A stretch of 64,000 bases of DNA, from the NCBI RefSeq assembly GCF_008629655.1, contig NZ_VWSG01000003.1, positions 1-64,000 of the forward strand. Reading direction: 5' to 3'. The translations under genes were made by a program, and so were the position numbers. Shown piece by piece: positions 8,461 through 17,555 of the stretch. Below the pieces are notes generated by a model. It made no database searches and was not told the DNA's origin. It saw only the letters and a program-made list of their open reading frames with translations. The first letter of the stretch is position 1. Each line of letters opens with the position of its first letter. This stretch comes from Paenimyroides baculatum (GTDB taxonomy: Bacteria > Bacteroidota > Bacteroidia > Flavobacteriales > Flavobacteriaceae).

Positions 8461-9579
8461 ATGATACCGATAGCTGAAATAACAAAACTCTTTTTAAAGC
8501 TTGGCTTTATTGGCTTCGGAGGCCCGGCCGCACATATTGCTATGATGCAGAAAGAAGTGGTACTGAAAAGAAAATGGATGAGCGAACAGCACTTTCTGGA
8601 TTTGTTGGGAGCTACTAATCTAATTCCCGGGCCCAACAGTACCGAAATGGCGATACACATTGGCTATGACAAAGGCGGTTGGAAAGGCTTAATTGTTGCG
8701 GGACTGGGCTTTATTTTACCAGCAGTATTCATTACCGGGATATTTGCCTGGGTGTACCAGAAATATGGTCAATTACCAGAAGTACAGCCCTTTATTTATG
8801 GCATAAAACCTGCAATCATCGCTGTTATCATAGGAGCTGTTTTTCCATTAGCGAAGCAATCTGTCAAGTCCACATTATTGGCAGTTGTAGGTATTGCTGT
8901 TTTAATGCTGTCATTATTCGGCATTAGTGAAATCTATCTGATGTTTGGAGCGGGATTACTGGCAGTGGCCTTGTATTACATTCAGGACACAAAAAATACG
9001 TTCCAGAGTTTTATCCCGCTCGCATTCTTACAAATTACACAAAGCTCCTTACTGTCTGAAACAAATACCAAATTGTTCTGGATATTCCTTAAAATTGGTG
9101 CTATTCTCTATGGAAGTGGTTATGTTCTTTTCGCCTTTTTAGATACGGAGTTAGTAACAACGGGCTTACTCACCCGGCAGCAATTAATGGATGCTATTGC
9201 AGTTGGGCAGTTTACCCCAGGTCCTGTTTTTTCTTCGGTAACATTTATTGGCTACCAGATTAATGGATTATCCGGAGCAGTTATCTCAACGATTGCAATT
9301 TTTCTGCCCTCATTTGTATTTGTTGCCTTACTCAATCCTTTGGTCAAAAAAATACGCAATTCAAAAGCATTATCCGCTTTTTTGGATGCAGTCAATGTAG
9401 CATCTGTTGCTATTATTACCGCCATTTGTTTTACAATGGGTAAAGAAACCATTACCGATTGGCGGACTATATTAATTGCATTCATCGGTGCGGTTGTGGT
9501 ATTCAAATTCAAAAAAACAAACAGTGCATTTATTGTTTTAGGTGGTGCATTATTAGGTTACATTTTACATCAGTTTTAA
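8461..9579 (+). CDS. chrA: ChrA chromate transporter
   Basis: A 372-residue efflux protein with two homologous halves, the long-chain ChrA form. Each half carries the family signature: GFIGFGGPAAHIAMM with IPGPNSTEMAIHIGY in the first, and VGQFTPGPVFSSVTFIGY in the second. About ten membrane helices follow. ChrA exports chromate from the cytoplasm driven by the proton motive force. It starts 14 bp after the DUF6428 gene and 18 bp before the phosphatase, so it is transcribed with the arsenic genes. This is an unusual position: chrA is more often separate or next to chromate regulators. Confidence 0.9.
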   Translation: MIPIAEITKLFLKLGFIGFGGPAAHIAMMQKEVVLKRKWMSEQHFLDLLGATNLIPGPNSTEMAIHIGYDKGGWKGLIVAGLGFILPAVFITGIFAWVYQKYGQLPEVQPFIYGIKPAIIAVIIGAVFPLAKQSVKSTLLAVVGIAVLMLSLFGISEIYLMFGAGLLAVALYYIQDTKNTFQSFIPLAFLQITQSSLLSETNTKLFWIFLKIGAILYGSGYVLFAFLDTELVTTGLLTRQQLMDAIAVGQFTPGPVFSSVTFIGYQINGLSGAVISTIAIFLPSFVFVALLNPLVKKIRNSKALSAFLDAVNVASVAIITAICFTMGKETITDWRTILIAFIGAVVVFKFKKTNSAFIVLGGALLGYILHQF

Positions 9580-9597
9580 TTTAAAAATTTCATTATC

Positions 9598-10209
9598 ATG
9601 TTTTCTACATTATCAAACACAATCGAACAATTAAAACCCGAAAACATCAGCGAAGAACGTAAAACCTTATTACAACCGCTGATAGATTTTGTACAGCAAA
9701 AATCAGACAATCATCAAGCAATAAATATCAATTTCATCTGTACGCATAATTCACGCAGAAGCCATCTGTCGCAGGTTTGGGCACAGGTTGCAAGTGCGTA
9801 TTTCAATATTTTAGATGTACATTGTTATTCTGGCGGTACAGAAGAAACGGCCTTATTTTCAAAAGTGGCAGAAACATTGACTAATCAGGGCTTTAGCATC
9901 TTCAAAATAGCAGCAACCAATAACCCTGTTTATGCTATAAAGTACAGCGACAATGCTTTACCTGTAATTGGCTTTTCCAAAAAATATGACAGTCCCTTCA
10001 ATCCTGTATCGGCGTTCGCAGCTATTATGACCTGTTCGCAAGCAGATGGCGGTTGTCCTTTTATTGCCGGGGCCGAAAAGAGAATTCCTATTACATTTGA
10101 AGACCCGAAAATCTCTGATGGTACAGATGAGCAATCGAAGATATATGCAGCAAGAAGTTTGCAGATCGCTGCCGAGATGTTCTATGTTTTTTCAATGATT
10201 AATAAGTAA
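9598..10209 (+). CDS. arsC: Arsenate-reductase-like low-molecular-weight phosphatase
   Basis: A 203-residue protein of the low-molecular-weight tyrosine phosphatase fold. The P-loop is CTHNSRRS with C48 and R54 in the CX5R pattern, and a later acidic loop (FEDPKIS) could supply the general acid. This type serves as arsenate reductase in Bacteroidota ars operons, turning As(V) into As(III) for export by the pump encoded 3 bp downstream. It is longer than the roughly 135-residue thioredoxin-linked ArsC, with an extra N-terminal helix region. A role in protein dephosphorylation cannot be excluded, but the context favours arsenate. Confidence 0.85.
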   Translation: MFSTLSNTIEQLKPENISEERKTLLQPLIDFVQQKSDNHQAININFICTHNSRRSHLSQVWAQVASAYFNILDVHCYSGGTEETALFSKVAETLTNQGFSIFKIAATNNPVYAIKYSDNALPVIGFSKKYDSPFNPVSAFAAIMTCSQADGGCPFIAGAEKRIPITFEDPKISDGTDEQSKIYAARSLQIAAEMFYVFSMINK

Positions 10210-10212
10210 GCG

Positions 10213-11244
10213 ATGCAGCCAAAATTAAAATTCCTCGATCGTTACCTCACCTTATGGATATTCCTTGCTATGGCAATTGGTGTGGCTTTGGGTCATTTCT
10301 TTCCCAATATCTCTAATGTAACCAACAGCTTATCCGTTGGCACTACCAATATTCCGTTGGCAATAGGTTTAATATTAATGATGTATCCGCCATTGGCAAA
10401 AGTTGATTATTCCTTATTGCCCAGGGCATTTAAGGATAAAAAAGTAATTGGTATATCCCTATTGCTGAATTGGGTGATCGGCACAGTACTGATGTTCGGA
10501 TTAGCCGTTTTGTTTTTACGGGATGAGCCCGATTACATGACAGGCTTGATACTGATAGGTTTGGCAAGATGTATTGCCATGGTAATTGTATGGAGCGACC
10601 TGGCAAAGGCCAATAGAGAATATACCGCGATGTTGGTCGCTTTAAACAGTATCTTTCAGATATTTAGTTACAGCTTTTTGGTATGGTTATTCATCAATGT
10701 GTTACCTGCAAAATTAGGATTAGCCAATTTTAATGTAAGTGTATCCATGAAAGATGTTACCGAAAGCGTATTCGTCTATTTAGGTATTCCTTTTCTGACA
10801 GGTTTTTTAAGCCGTTATTTTTTGATAAAATCAAAAGGTGCAGAGTGGTTTAATAGAAAATTTGTTCCAGCCATTTCCCCTATTACCTTGTACGCTTTGC
10901 TGTTTACCATCGTCTTAATGTTCAGTTTGAAAGGTGATAAAATATTGGAGTTGCCCATGGATGTAGTAAAAGTGGCGATACCGCTAATCATTTATTTTGT
11001 ACTGATGTTTTTTGTAAGCTTCTTTATTAATAAATCTCTTAAAGTTCCTTACGACAAAAACGCATCCATCGCATTTACGGCTACTGGAAACAATTTTGAA
11101 TTGGCAATCGCCGTAGCCATAGCGGTGTTCGGCATCCATTCGCCACAGGCATTTGTGGGTGTTATCGGTCCATTAGTAGAAGTGCCGGTATTGATATTGT
11201 TGGTGAGGGCGAGTTTGTGGTTGCAGAAAAAGTATTATAAATAA
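10213..11244 (+). CDS. acr3: ACR3-family arsenite efflux transporter
   Basis: A 343-residue membrane protein with about ten helices. It shows the ACR3 signature [19 protein letters not shown], including the conserved Cys of helix 4 that is needed for arsenite transport, and the [20 protein letters not shown] motif near the end. It exports As(III), and possibly Sb(III), across the inner membrane. It ends the operon and begins 3 bp after the reductase gene, so reduction and export are coupled. This is not the ArsB family despite the similar role. Confidence 0.92.
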   Translation: MQPKLKFLDRYLTLWIFLAMAIGVALGHFFPNISNVTNSLSVGTTNIPLAIGLILMMYPPLAKVDYSLLPRAFKDKKVIGISLLLNWVIGTVLMFGLAVLFLRDEPDYMTGLILIGLARCIAMVIVWSDLAKANREYTAMLVALNSIFQIFSYSFLVWLFINVLPAKLGLANFNVSVSMKDVTESVFVYLGIPFLTGFLSRYFLIKSKGAEWFNRKFVPAISPITLYALLFTIVLMFSLKGDKILELPMDVVKVAIPLIIYFVLMFFVSFFINKSLKVPYDKNASIAFTATGNNFELAIAVAIAVFGIHSPQAFVGVIGPLVEVPVLILLVRASLWLQKKYYK

Positions 11245-11292
11245 AATGCAAAACACTTTATTCTATTTTTGTAATTTGTCTAAAATTTAAAA

Positions 11293-11664
11293 ATGCCGGA
11301 GCAATTGGATAACTACTACCTGACCAAAGAAGAGCCCAATAAAAGTTGTTTGCTAGCCTTACGGAGTATCATCTTGGGGCAGGACGAAAACATCACTGAG
11401 ACAAAAAAATATGGGATGCCTTGTTTTTGTTATAAAAAGAAGATGTTTTGCTATTTGTGGACCGATAAGAAAACGGAAGAACCATATCTCCTTATGGTTG
11501 AAGGAAAATATCTTGACCTTCCCGAATTGGAACAAGGCAACCGTTCCCGCATGAAGATTTTCAGGGTAAATCCCAGTAAAGATTTGCCTGTCAAAAACAT
11601 TAAAAAGATTTTGAAAGCTGCACTGGATTTATACAGGGATGGTACTTTAAGAATTAAGAGCTAA
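11293..11664 (+). CDS. DUF1801-type small protein (YdhG-like fold)
   Basis: A 123-residue soluble protein with the DUF1801 pattern: an N-terminal helical part (LALRSIILGQDENITETKKYGMPCF), then a strand-rich middle, then RVNPSKDLPVKNIKKILKAALD. It has its own promoter-like TATTTTTG at 11264-11271, 22 bp before the start, so it is probably not part of the ars operon. The family is widespread and its function is not established. It contains several Cys near the centre. Confidence 0.65.
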   Translation: MPEQLDNYYLTKEEPNKSCLLALRSIILGQDENITETKKYGMPCFCYKKKMFCYLWTDKKTEEPYLLMVEGKYLDLPELEQGNRSRMKIFRVNPSKDLPVKNIKKILKAALDLYRDGTLRIKS

Positions 11665-11837
11665 GATTTATAATAATGTGGCTTTTATTTTTATCTGAGC
11701 ATAATTTATTAATAAGAAAATGGAGAGGGAAATTTGTTACTACGAATTCAGGTTTTTCTTTGTTTGTTTCGAATAATTTCTATAAAATAGTAACGATATA
11801 CGATGCTTTTTTTACGGATATAAAAACTATTAACTTT

Positions 11838-11845
11838 TAACTTTG
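11838..11845 (+). promoter_or_regulatory. TAnnTTTG promoter element of the Crp/Fnr gene
   Basis: TAACTTTG matches the Bacteroidota -7 box and ends only 4 bp before the ATG of the regulator, so the mRNA would be leaderless or nearly so. No sharp -33 box is seen. Confidence 0.45.
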
Positions 11846-11849
11846 TTTT

Positions 11850-12476
11850 ATGGAAGATTTACTGCACATAACCGAATTTATGTCATCACCTGAACTTGTA
11901 AAAAAATTATATGCACACAGTATAAAGAAAAACTACACAACAGGAAGCACCATACTGAATGAAAATGCCAATATCCGATCGATTCCAATTGTAACAAAAG
12001 GTATCCTTAAAGTATTAAGGACAGAAGAAGACGGAAGAGAAATTTTACTTTATTACATTAAAGCAGGAGAAAGCTGCATTATGTCTTTTTTAGGCGGAAT
12101 GCATAATGAAACCAGTAAAGTGAAAGCTGAAGTAGAGGAAGACGCTGAGATCCTTTTTCTACCAGTTGAAAAAGTGTCATTGTTTATTAAAGAATACCCT
12201 CAATGGTTGGACTATATTTTCAGACTTTATCATAAGCGATTTGAAGAACTTCTGGAAATGGTGAATGCCATTTCTTTTAAAAAAGCAGATGAACGACTAC
12301 TAAACCTTCTAAAAAAGAAAACAGAACTAACCCACTCTGAAACCATACACACAACCCACGAACAGCTGGCTAATGAACTGGGGACATCAAGAGTTGTTGT
12401 TTCGAGATTACTAAAGCAATTGGAAGAAGAAGGTTTTGTTGCATTGGGCAGAAATAAAATAACCTTATGTAACTAA
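11850..12476 (+). CDS. Crp/Fnr-family transcriptional regulator
   Basis: A 208-residue regulator with an N-terminal cyclic-nucleotide-binding-like beta barrel (about 20-125) and a C-terminal winged helix with the recognition sequence THEQLANELGTSRVVVSRLLKQLEEEG. Only one Cys lies in the barrel region (SCIMSF, about residue 72), so an Fe-S cluster like that of Fnr is unlikely, whereas thiol-based sensing of sulfide or persulfide is possible. It heads a run of genes for reactive-sulfur handling. A repeated GTAAC-N4-GTTGC site overlaps its own stop codon and recurs before the MBL-rhodanese gene, a good candidate for its target. Confidence 0.88.
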   Translation: MEDLLHITEFMSSPELVKKLYAHSIKKNYTTGSTILNENANIRSIPIVTKGILKVLRTEEDGREILLYYIKAGESCIMSFLGGMHNETSKVKAEVEEDAEILFLPVEKVSLFIKEYPQWLDYIFRLYHKRFEELLEMVNAISFKKADERLLNLLKKKTELTHSETIHTTHEQLANELGTSRVVVSRLLKQLEEEGFVALGRNKITLCN

Positions 12477-12482
12477 AGTTGC
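12463..12482 (+). promoter_or_regulatory. Putative Crp/Fnr site, copy 1
   Basis: The sequence CCTTATGTAACTAAAGTTGC contains an imperfect inverted repeat, GTAAC-N4-GTTGC. It overlaps the last codons of the Crp/Fnr gene and lies about 50 bp upstream of the DUF202 gene. The same 20 bases, with one change, occur at 12824-12843. Confidence 0.55.
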
Positions 12483-12529
12483 ACACAACTTTTAAAGACT
12501 GTTTAATTTTGCCTAAAACATCATTCAAA

Positions 12530-12820
12530 ATGAACAAAGACTTAATCCTACGCGAAAAACTCGCCCTTGAACGAACCGTACTTGCAAACCAGTCTACCTT
12601 TCTGTCCTTCTTACGAACATCTCTGTATTTTCTTATTGCCGGTATTAGCATCAACAATCTGACTGCCACCGAATACGGAAACGTTATCGAGATTGTTTTT
12701 ATTGTAATATCCCTATCGGTACTTTTTACAGGAATTCTTAACTATTCTAAGCAAAAAAAACGAATAAGTACCGCACAAAAACACATTGGAGATTACAAAA
12801 TGGAATATTTAGAAAGATAA
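12530..12820 (+). CDS. DUF202-family membrane protein
   Basis: A 96-residue protein beginning MNKDLILREKLALERTVLANQ. The longer open frame upstream to 12479 is rejected because the paralogue at 48198-48491 starts at exactly this Met. It has an N-terminal amphipathic region with the DUF202 signature (ERTxLANxxTFLSFLRTSL) and two to three membrane helices, followed by a soluble tail ending HIGDYKMEYLER. DUF202 proteins are small inner-membrane proteins of unclear function, related to yeast Vtc1-like domains. It sits between two copies of the putative Crp/Fnr site. Confidence 0.8.
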   Translation: MNKDLILREKLALERTVLANQSTFLSFLRTSLYFLIAGISINNLTATEYGNVIEIVFIVISLSVLFTGILNYSKQKKRISTAQKHIGDYKMEYLER

Positions 12821-12823
12821 TTT

Positions 12824-12843
12824 CCTTATGTAACAAAAGTTGC
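12824..12843 (+). promoter_or_regulatory. Putative Crp/Fnr site, copy 2
   Basis: CCTTATGTAACAAAAGTTGC repeats the site at 12463-12482 with a single substitution. It lies 50 bp before the start of the MBL-rhodanese gene. The same spacing to the next start codon (about 50 bp) at both copies supports an operator or activator site over coincidence. Confidence 0.55.
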
Positions 12844-12892
12844 TGTATGAATGGATACAAGAGATGAAATTTGTACTATTAAATTTTAAGAG

Positions 12893-14298
12893 ATGAAAAT
12901 AGAACAAATTTATACAGAATGTCTGTCACAAGGTGCATATTACATTACTTCTGATGGTGAAGCTGCCATTATTGACCCATTGCGTGAAACGCAACCCTAT
13001 TTAGACCGTTTGGGAAAAGACGGCACAAAGCTCAAATATATTTTTGAAACCCATTTCCATGCAGACTTTGTAAGCGGACATATTGATTTGAGTAAGAAAA
13101 CAAATGCTCCTATTGTTTACGGAACAACTGCCATGCCGGAGTTTGAAGCCATTGTAGCAGAAGACAATCAGATTTTTGAACTGGGTAGTATAAAAATAAA
13201 AGTTCTACACACACCCGGGCATACAATGGAAAGTCGTGCTTTCTGCTGATAGATAAAAGCGGAAAAGAGACCGCTTTGTTTAGCGGAGACACTTTGTTTC
13301 TGGGCGATGTGGGCAGACCTGATCTGGCACAGAAAGCAGCGAATACGTCGCAAGAAGAATTGGCTGGAATGCTCTACGAAAGTCTGTACAATAAAATTTT
13401 ACCCTTACCTGATGATGTTATAGTTTATCCGGCCCACGGAGCTGGCTCGGCTTGCGGAAAAAATATGATGAAGGAAACAGTTGATACATTAGGTAAGCAA
13501 ACGAACTATGCTTTAAATCAATCCAGCAAAGCAACTTTTATTAAAGCTGTAACAGACGGACTGCTACCGCCTCCCGCCTATTTTGGCGAGAACGTAGCAA
13601 TGAACAAAAAAGGTTACCGTAGTTACGACCAAGTGCTAGCACAAGGAATGAAAGCACTTGCAATAGAAGAATTTGAAGCAATGGCAGAAACAAAAGGGGC
13701 ATTAATTTTAGACACACGAAACGACAATGATTTTTCCAAGAGCTTTATTCCGCAATCGGTAAACATTGGTTTGAGTGGTGATTTTGCACCCTGGGTTGGA
13801 TCAATGATTGTAAATGTAAAACAACCGATATTGTTGGTAACCGATACAGGAAGACAACATGAAGCAGTTACACGCCTAAGCCGTGTAGGTTTTGACAACA
13901 TATTGGGACATTTGAAAGGTGGATTCAAGGCATGGAAAAAAGCAGGAAAGAAAGCAGATAAAATGTTTAGAATTTCAGCAGAACAATTTGCGGTAGAATT
14001 TAAAATTGGTACAAGTAAAGTTATTGACGTTCGCAAAGAAAGCGAGTACGCAGCAGAACATATTGCAGAAGCCTACAACAGGCCATTGGAATATATAAAC
14101 GACTGGATTAAAGACATTAACACACACGAACATTTTTATGTGCATTGCGCCGGCGGCTACCGAAGCATGATTACAGCCAGTATTCTGCAAGCCAGAGGGT
14201 ACAGAAACTTCACAGAAATAGCAGGAGGATTTAGTGCTATTGCAAAGACGGATATACCCAAAACTGATTTTGTATGTCAAAGTAAAGTATTCGTATAA
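12893..14298 (+). pseudogene. MBL-fold hydrolase with two rhodanese domains, frameshifted
   Basis: The N-terminal 115 residues hold the metal site of persulfide-dioxygenase-like beta-lactamase-fold proteins (THFHADFVSGH, HTPGHT). The frame then stops at 13249, while the remainder (FSGDTLFLGDVGRPDL, YPAHGAGSACGK) continues in another frame. One missing base near 13233-13236 accounts for this. Two rhodanese domains follow. In the first the catalytic Cys is replaced (VTDTGRQ), so it is probably structural. The second keeps it (VHCAGGYRS). The whole repaired protein has about 468 residues and would act on persulfides or related sulfane sulfur in the cytoplasm. Sequencing error is possible. Confidence 0.82.
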
Positions 14299-14329
14299 GT
14301 AAGAAACTAATTACATTAAAAGCAAATAA

Positions 14330-14893
14330 ATGTTAGAAATTATCAAACAGCCCTGGCCTTGGTATATAGCGGGTCCGCTGATCGGTTTAACCGTACCGGC
14401 ACTATTAATTTTAGGAAACAAGTCGTTCGGGATCAGTTCCTCACTTCGTCACATCTGTGCCTCGTGCCTACCCGCCAATATTCCGTTCTTCCAATACGAC
14501 TGGAAAAAAGAAGTATGGAACCTGTTTTTTGTATTCGGAATATTTTTAGGAGGCGCAATAGCCATAAACCTATTGTCAAACCCTAATCCAATTGATGTGC
14601 ATCCTAAGTTAGCCGAAGAGTTGACGGAATATGGGATCACCAATTACAACAATTTAATTCCTTTAGACATTATGAACTGGCAGTCGCTTTTTACACTTAA
14701 AGGTTTTTTAATAATGGTGTTCGGAGGTTTTTTAGTAGGCTTCGGAACCCGTTATGCAGGTGGCTGTACAAGCGGACATGCCATTATGGGATTGTCTAAC
14801 CTGCAGTTACCGTCACTGATTGCCACGATAAGCTTTATGATTGGCGGTTTCATTATGGCGAATCTACTATTACCCCTTATACTATCACTCTAA
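14330..14893 (+). CDS. YeeE/YedE-type sulfur transporter, first half
   Basis: A 187-residue membrane protein with about four helices and the family sequence GFGTRYAGGCTSGHAIMGLSNLQ, whose Cys is thought to relay thiosulfate or another sulfur species through the channel. A second pair of cysteines is at HICASCLP. TsuA-type proteins have two such halves in one chain; here the second half is the next gene, 11 bp downstream. It starts 31 bp after the MBL-rhodanese gene, so import or export of a sulfur compound is coupled to its oxidation or transfer. Confidence 0.85.
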   Translation: MLEIIKQPWPWYIAGPLIGLTVPALLILGNKSFGISSSLRHICASCLPANIPFFQYDWKKEVWNLFFVFGIFLGGAIAINLLSNPNPIDVHPKLAEELTEYGITNYNNLIPLDIMNWQSLFTLKGFLIMVFGGFLVGFGTRYAGGCTSGHAIMGLSNLQLPSLIATISFMIGGFIMANLLLPLILSL

Positions 14894-14904
14894 ACTAAAA
14901 TCCA

Positions 14905-15405
14905 ATGCAACAAAATAAAGAAACAAATAAAGCCTTTGAATTACATACATTAGATACAACATGTGTAACAGAAAGTACGTCTAACATTAAATTTAAAAAC
15001 AATATAAAATATCTGATTGTAGGTATATTTTTCGGCATCGTTTTCGTAAAAGCAGAAGTAGTCAGCTGGTTCCGTATACAGGAAATGTTTCGATTACAGT
15101 CATTTCATATGTATGGGATAATAGGAAGTGCCGTTTTGATTGGTATGATATCCGTTTACATTATAAAAAAATTCAAAATAAAAACTATTCACGGAGAAAC
15201 ACTAGAATTCCATGCTAAGCAATTTAACAAAGGACAGATTTATGGCGGGCTGATCTTCGGTTTCGGTTGGGCTGTAACAGGAGCCTGCCCGGGTCCTTTA
15301 TTTGCACAAATAGGAACAGGTGCAACCGTTATTGCAGTCACGCTTTTCAGTGCCATTGCAGGTACGTGGGTCTACGGGTATTTAAGGGAAAAGCTACCTC
15401 ATTAA
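14905..15405 (+). CDS. YeeE/YedE-type sulfur transporter, second half (DUF6691)
   Basis: A 166-residue membrane protein with a polar N-terminal 35 residues and then three to four helices. The key motif is GFGWAVTGACPGPLFAQIGTG, with the conserved Cys of the DUF6691/YeeE family. Paired with the preceding gene it should form a split transporter, like the PmpA/PmpB pairs found with sulfide-responsive regulators. It ends the putative sulfur operon; an AT-rich, gene-free 330 bp follows. Confidence 0.83.
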   Translation: MQQNKETNKAFELHTLDTTCVTESTSNIKFKNNIKYLIVGIFFGIVFVKAEVVSWFRIQEMFRLQSFHMYGIIGSAVLIGMISVYIIKKFKIKTIHGETLEFHAKQFNKGQIYGGLIFGFGWAVTGACPGPLFAQIGTGATVIAVTLFSAIAGTWVYGYLREKLPH

Positions 15406-15733
15406 TTGTGAATTTCATAACTAAACATATTAATTTTTAATTTCATTAACTAAGATATCTGCTAAAAGAAAACACATGGTTATTTAGTAACTGCTCATAA
15501 AACATATTAATAAACCTATTAATTATGTAATCAGGTTACAATCTAGATAAAAGTATTTTTATATACCAAATAAAAGTAATTACGCGTAATAAATAGGATA
15601 AATCTTTAGCAATAAAATTAATTAGTATATTTATACACTTATTATTATATAATTATTATATTTACGTAAAAATAGAGACTGTTACATTAGGTAACTAAAC
15701 TAGAAGTATAAATGTTAACTGAAAAATTGTAAA
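15406..15733. other. AT-rich intergenic region
   Basis: Very AT-rich. It contains GTTAC-N5-GTAAC near 15682-15696, an inverted repeat using the same half-sites as the putative Crp/Fnr sites at 12.5 and 12.8 kb, about 40 bp before the next gene. No ORF is seen. Confidence 0.4.
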
Positions 15734-16507
15734 ATGAGTAAAGCAACCTTATTATTTCTAAACGCATTAAGCCTTTTGGCTACCATTGTTTTAAATTATC
15801 TATTGAACTCCGGTCTGATGAGCGGGGTCACAATGAAAACAATTTCTGACAGGTACTACAACCTTTTTACTCCAGCGGGCTATGCGTTCGGTATATGGGG
15901 TATCATTTATCTGCTTCTGGTTGCTCACATAATTTACACAATCTATCTTTATAAAAAAGAGATGAATACTTCCATAATAAATGCCACAGGAAAACTGTTT
16001 ATTGGTAGCAACATAGTGAATATATTGTGGGTCTATTGCTGGTTAAATGATCTTATAATGCTCTGTGTAATCTTGATGGCTTTACTATTGTATCTGCTAA
16101 TGAGAATTCTGATAAGAATCCAGTCGATCAAACGCCCTGTTTCCTTAAGGAATTTATTAATCAGCTGTCCGTTCGCACTCTACTCGGGCTGGGTTTCCGT
16201 AGCACTGATTGCAAATATTTCTGCTCTGCTTACCAAATTAAATTGGGATGGATGGATATTAACCGAAGTTGTTTGGACAATACTACTAATTATAGTTGCG
16301 GGAATAATAAGCATTTATGTAAGCTGGAAATATAATGTTGCCGCTTTCGGTATGGCCGTACTTTGGGGCATTTGTGCTGTAACTGCTAATAACTTTGGAA
16401 AAAACTTCAATATTACCCTTACTGGTATACTTACATGTATTGTAATTTTATCAGTATCCATATACATAATAACGACAAAAATAGACCCTGAACTAAAGGT
16501 CGATTGA
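15734..16507 (+). CDS. TspO/MBR-like tryptophan-rich membrane protein
   Basis: A 257-residue protein with about seven to eight membrane helices. The sequence FTPAGYAFGIWGIIYLLL resembles the conserved first part of tryptophan-rich sensory (TspO/MBR-type) proteins, although it is longer than the usual 160 residues and has extra helices. TspO proteins bind porphyrins and respond to oxidative or light stress. It is followed at 41 bp by a fasciclin-domain lipoprotein gene, a pair that may be co-transcribed. Remote homology only, so the biochemical role is open. Confidence 0.65.
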   Translation: MSKATLLFLNALSLLATIVLNYLLNSGLMSGVTMKTISDRYYNLFTPAGYAFGIWGIIYLLLVAHIIYTIYLYKKEMNTSIINATGKLFIGSNIVNILWVYCWLNDLIMLCVILMALLLYLLMRILIRIQSIKRPVSLRNLLISCPFALYSGWVSVALIANISALLTKLNWDGWILTEVVWTILLIIVAGIISIYVSWKYNVAAFGMAVLWGICAVTANNFGKNFNITLTGILTCIVILSVSIYIITTKIDPELKVD

Positions 16508-16548
16508 TTTGAAATTTAAAAATTAATATAAATTTTAATACAATTATT

Positions 16549-17502
16549 ATGAAAAGAAGAACATCCTTTAAAAAAAATGCCGGCGCAGCACTTGCACTTG
16601 CATTCTTATCACTGACGATTTCATGCAGTGATGACAACATGCCAAATGTTGAACCGCAGCAAAAAACAATTGCTGCTATTGTTAGTGATAACAGCAGCTA
16701 TTCCCTTTTAAAATCCGCAGTAGTCAAAGCCGACTTAGCCGAAACATTAAGCGGAACCGGACCATTTACTGTTTTTGCACCGAACAACGAAGCTTTCATG
16801 GCTTCGGGAATAACACAAGAGGCAATTAATAGTATGGCAGCAGCAGATTTAAAAGACCTGCTTCTTTACCATACGCTTACAAGCAAAGTGACAGCAGCTA
16901 ATGTACCTGCCGGGCCAAATGCCGAAGTAACCTCCGCAAACGGGGATAAACTATATCTTACAAAAGATAGTAGAGGTGTTTTTGTAAACGGCTGGAAAGT
17001 AACTTCAGCTGATATGGCTGCTTCAAATGGAGTAATACACGCTGTGGAACGCGTTCTGATGCCACCAAAAGGTACCATTGTGCAGATGGCTCAAGCAAAT
17101 GCAAACCTTACATACCTTGTTGCCGCAGTTTTACGTGCAAGCCAAGGATCTACAAATGTTGCACAAGTTTTATCTGCTGAAGGAAACCTTACGGTTTTTG
17201 CACCAAGCAACCAGGCATTTATAGATGCAGGTTTTCCCACAATTGCCTCAATACAGAGTGCAGATCCTGATACGCTTGCTTCCATCTTAACCTACCACGT
17301 ACTTGCAGCAAGAGCTTTTTCATCAGATTTATCAAATGGTCAGTCTCTTACTACCGTAAATGGAGGCACGCTTATGGTTGCTTTAGGAAGCCAAGCAACA
17401 GTTAAGGGTAACGGTAATGAAATGCCTTCTGTAATCACATCTTTTAATATGCTTGCGACAAATGGTGTCATTCATTTAATTGACCGTGTTTTACTTCCTT
17501 AG
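16549..17502 (+). CDS. Lipoprotein with two fasciclin (FAS1) domains
   Basis: A 317-residue protein with a basic N-terminus, hydrophobic core and lipobox (LTISC, Cys at about residue 26), so it is a lipoprotein of the outer envelope. Two FAS1 domains follow (about 38-165 and 170-317), each with the pattern GPFTVFAPNNEAF / NLTVFAPSNQAF and ending NGVIHAVERVL / NGVIHLIDRVL. FAS1 domains mediate adhesion and protein-protein contacts. A strong terminator lies 26 bp downstream. It follows the TspO-like gene closely and is probably in the same transcript. Confidence 0.9.
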   Translation: MKRRTSFKKNAGAALALAFLSLTISCSDDNMPNVEPQQKTIAAIVSDNSSYSLLKSAVVKADLAETLSGTGPFTVFAPNNEAFMASGITQEAINSMAAADLKDLLLYHTLTSKVTAANVPAGPNAEVTSANGDKLYLTKDSRGVFVNGWKVTSADMAASNGVIHAVERVLMPPKGTIVQMAQANANLTYLVAAVLRASQGSTNVAQVLSAEGNLTVFAPSNQAFIDAGFPTIASIQSADPDTLASILTYHVLAARAFSSDLSNGQSLTTVNGGTLMVALGSQATVKGNGNEMPSVITSFNMLATNGVIHLIDRVLLP

Positions 17503-17527
17503 TTTAATTTTTAATTGTTGATTAAAG

Positions 17528-17555
17528 GCAGGTATTTTAAAGATACCTGCTTTTA
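17528..17555 (+). terminator. Intrinsic terminator after the fasciclin gene
   Basis: Stem GCAGGTAT/ATACCTGC with a 7-base loop, followed by TTTTATCTT. Confidence 0.8.
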
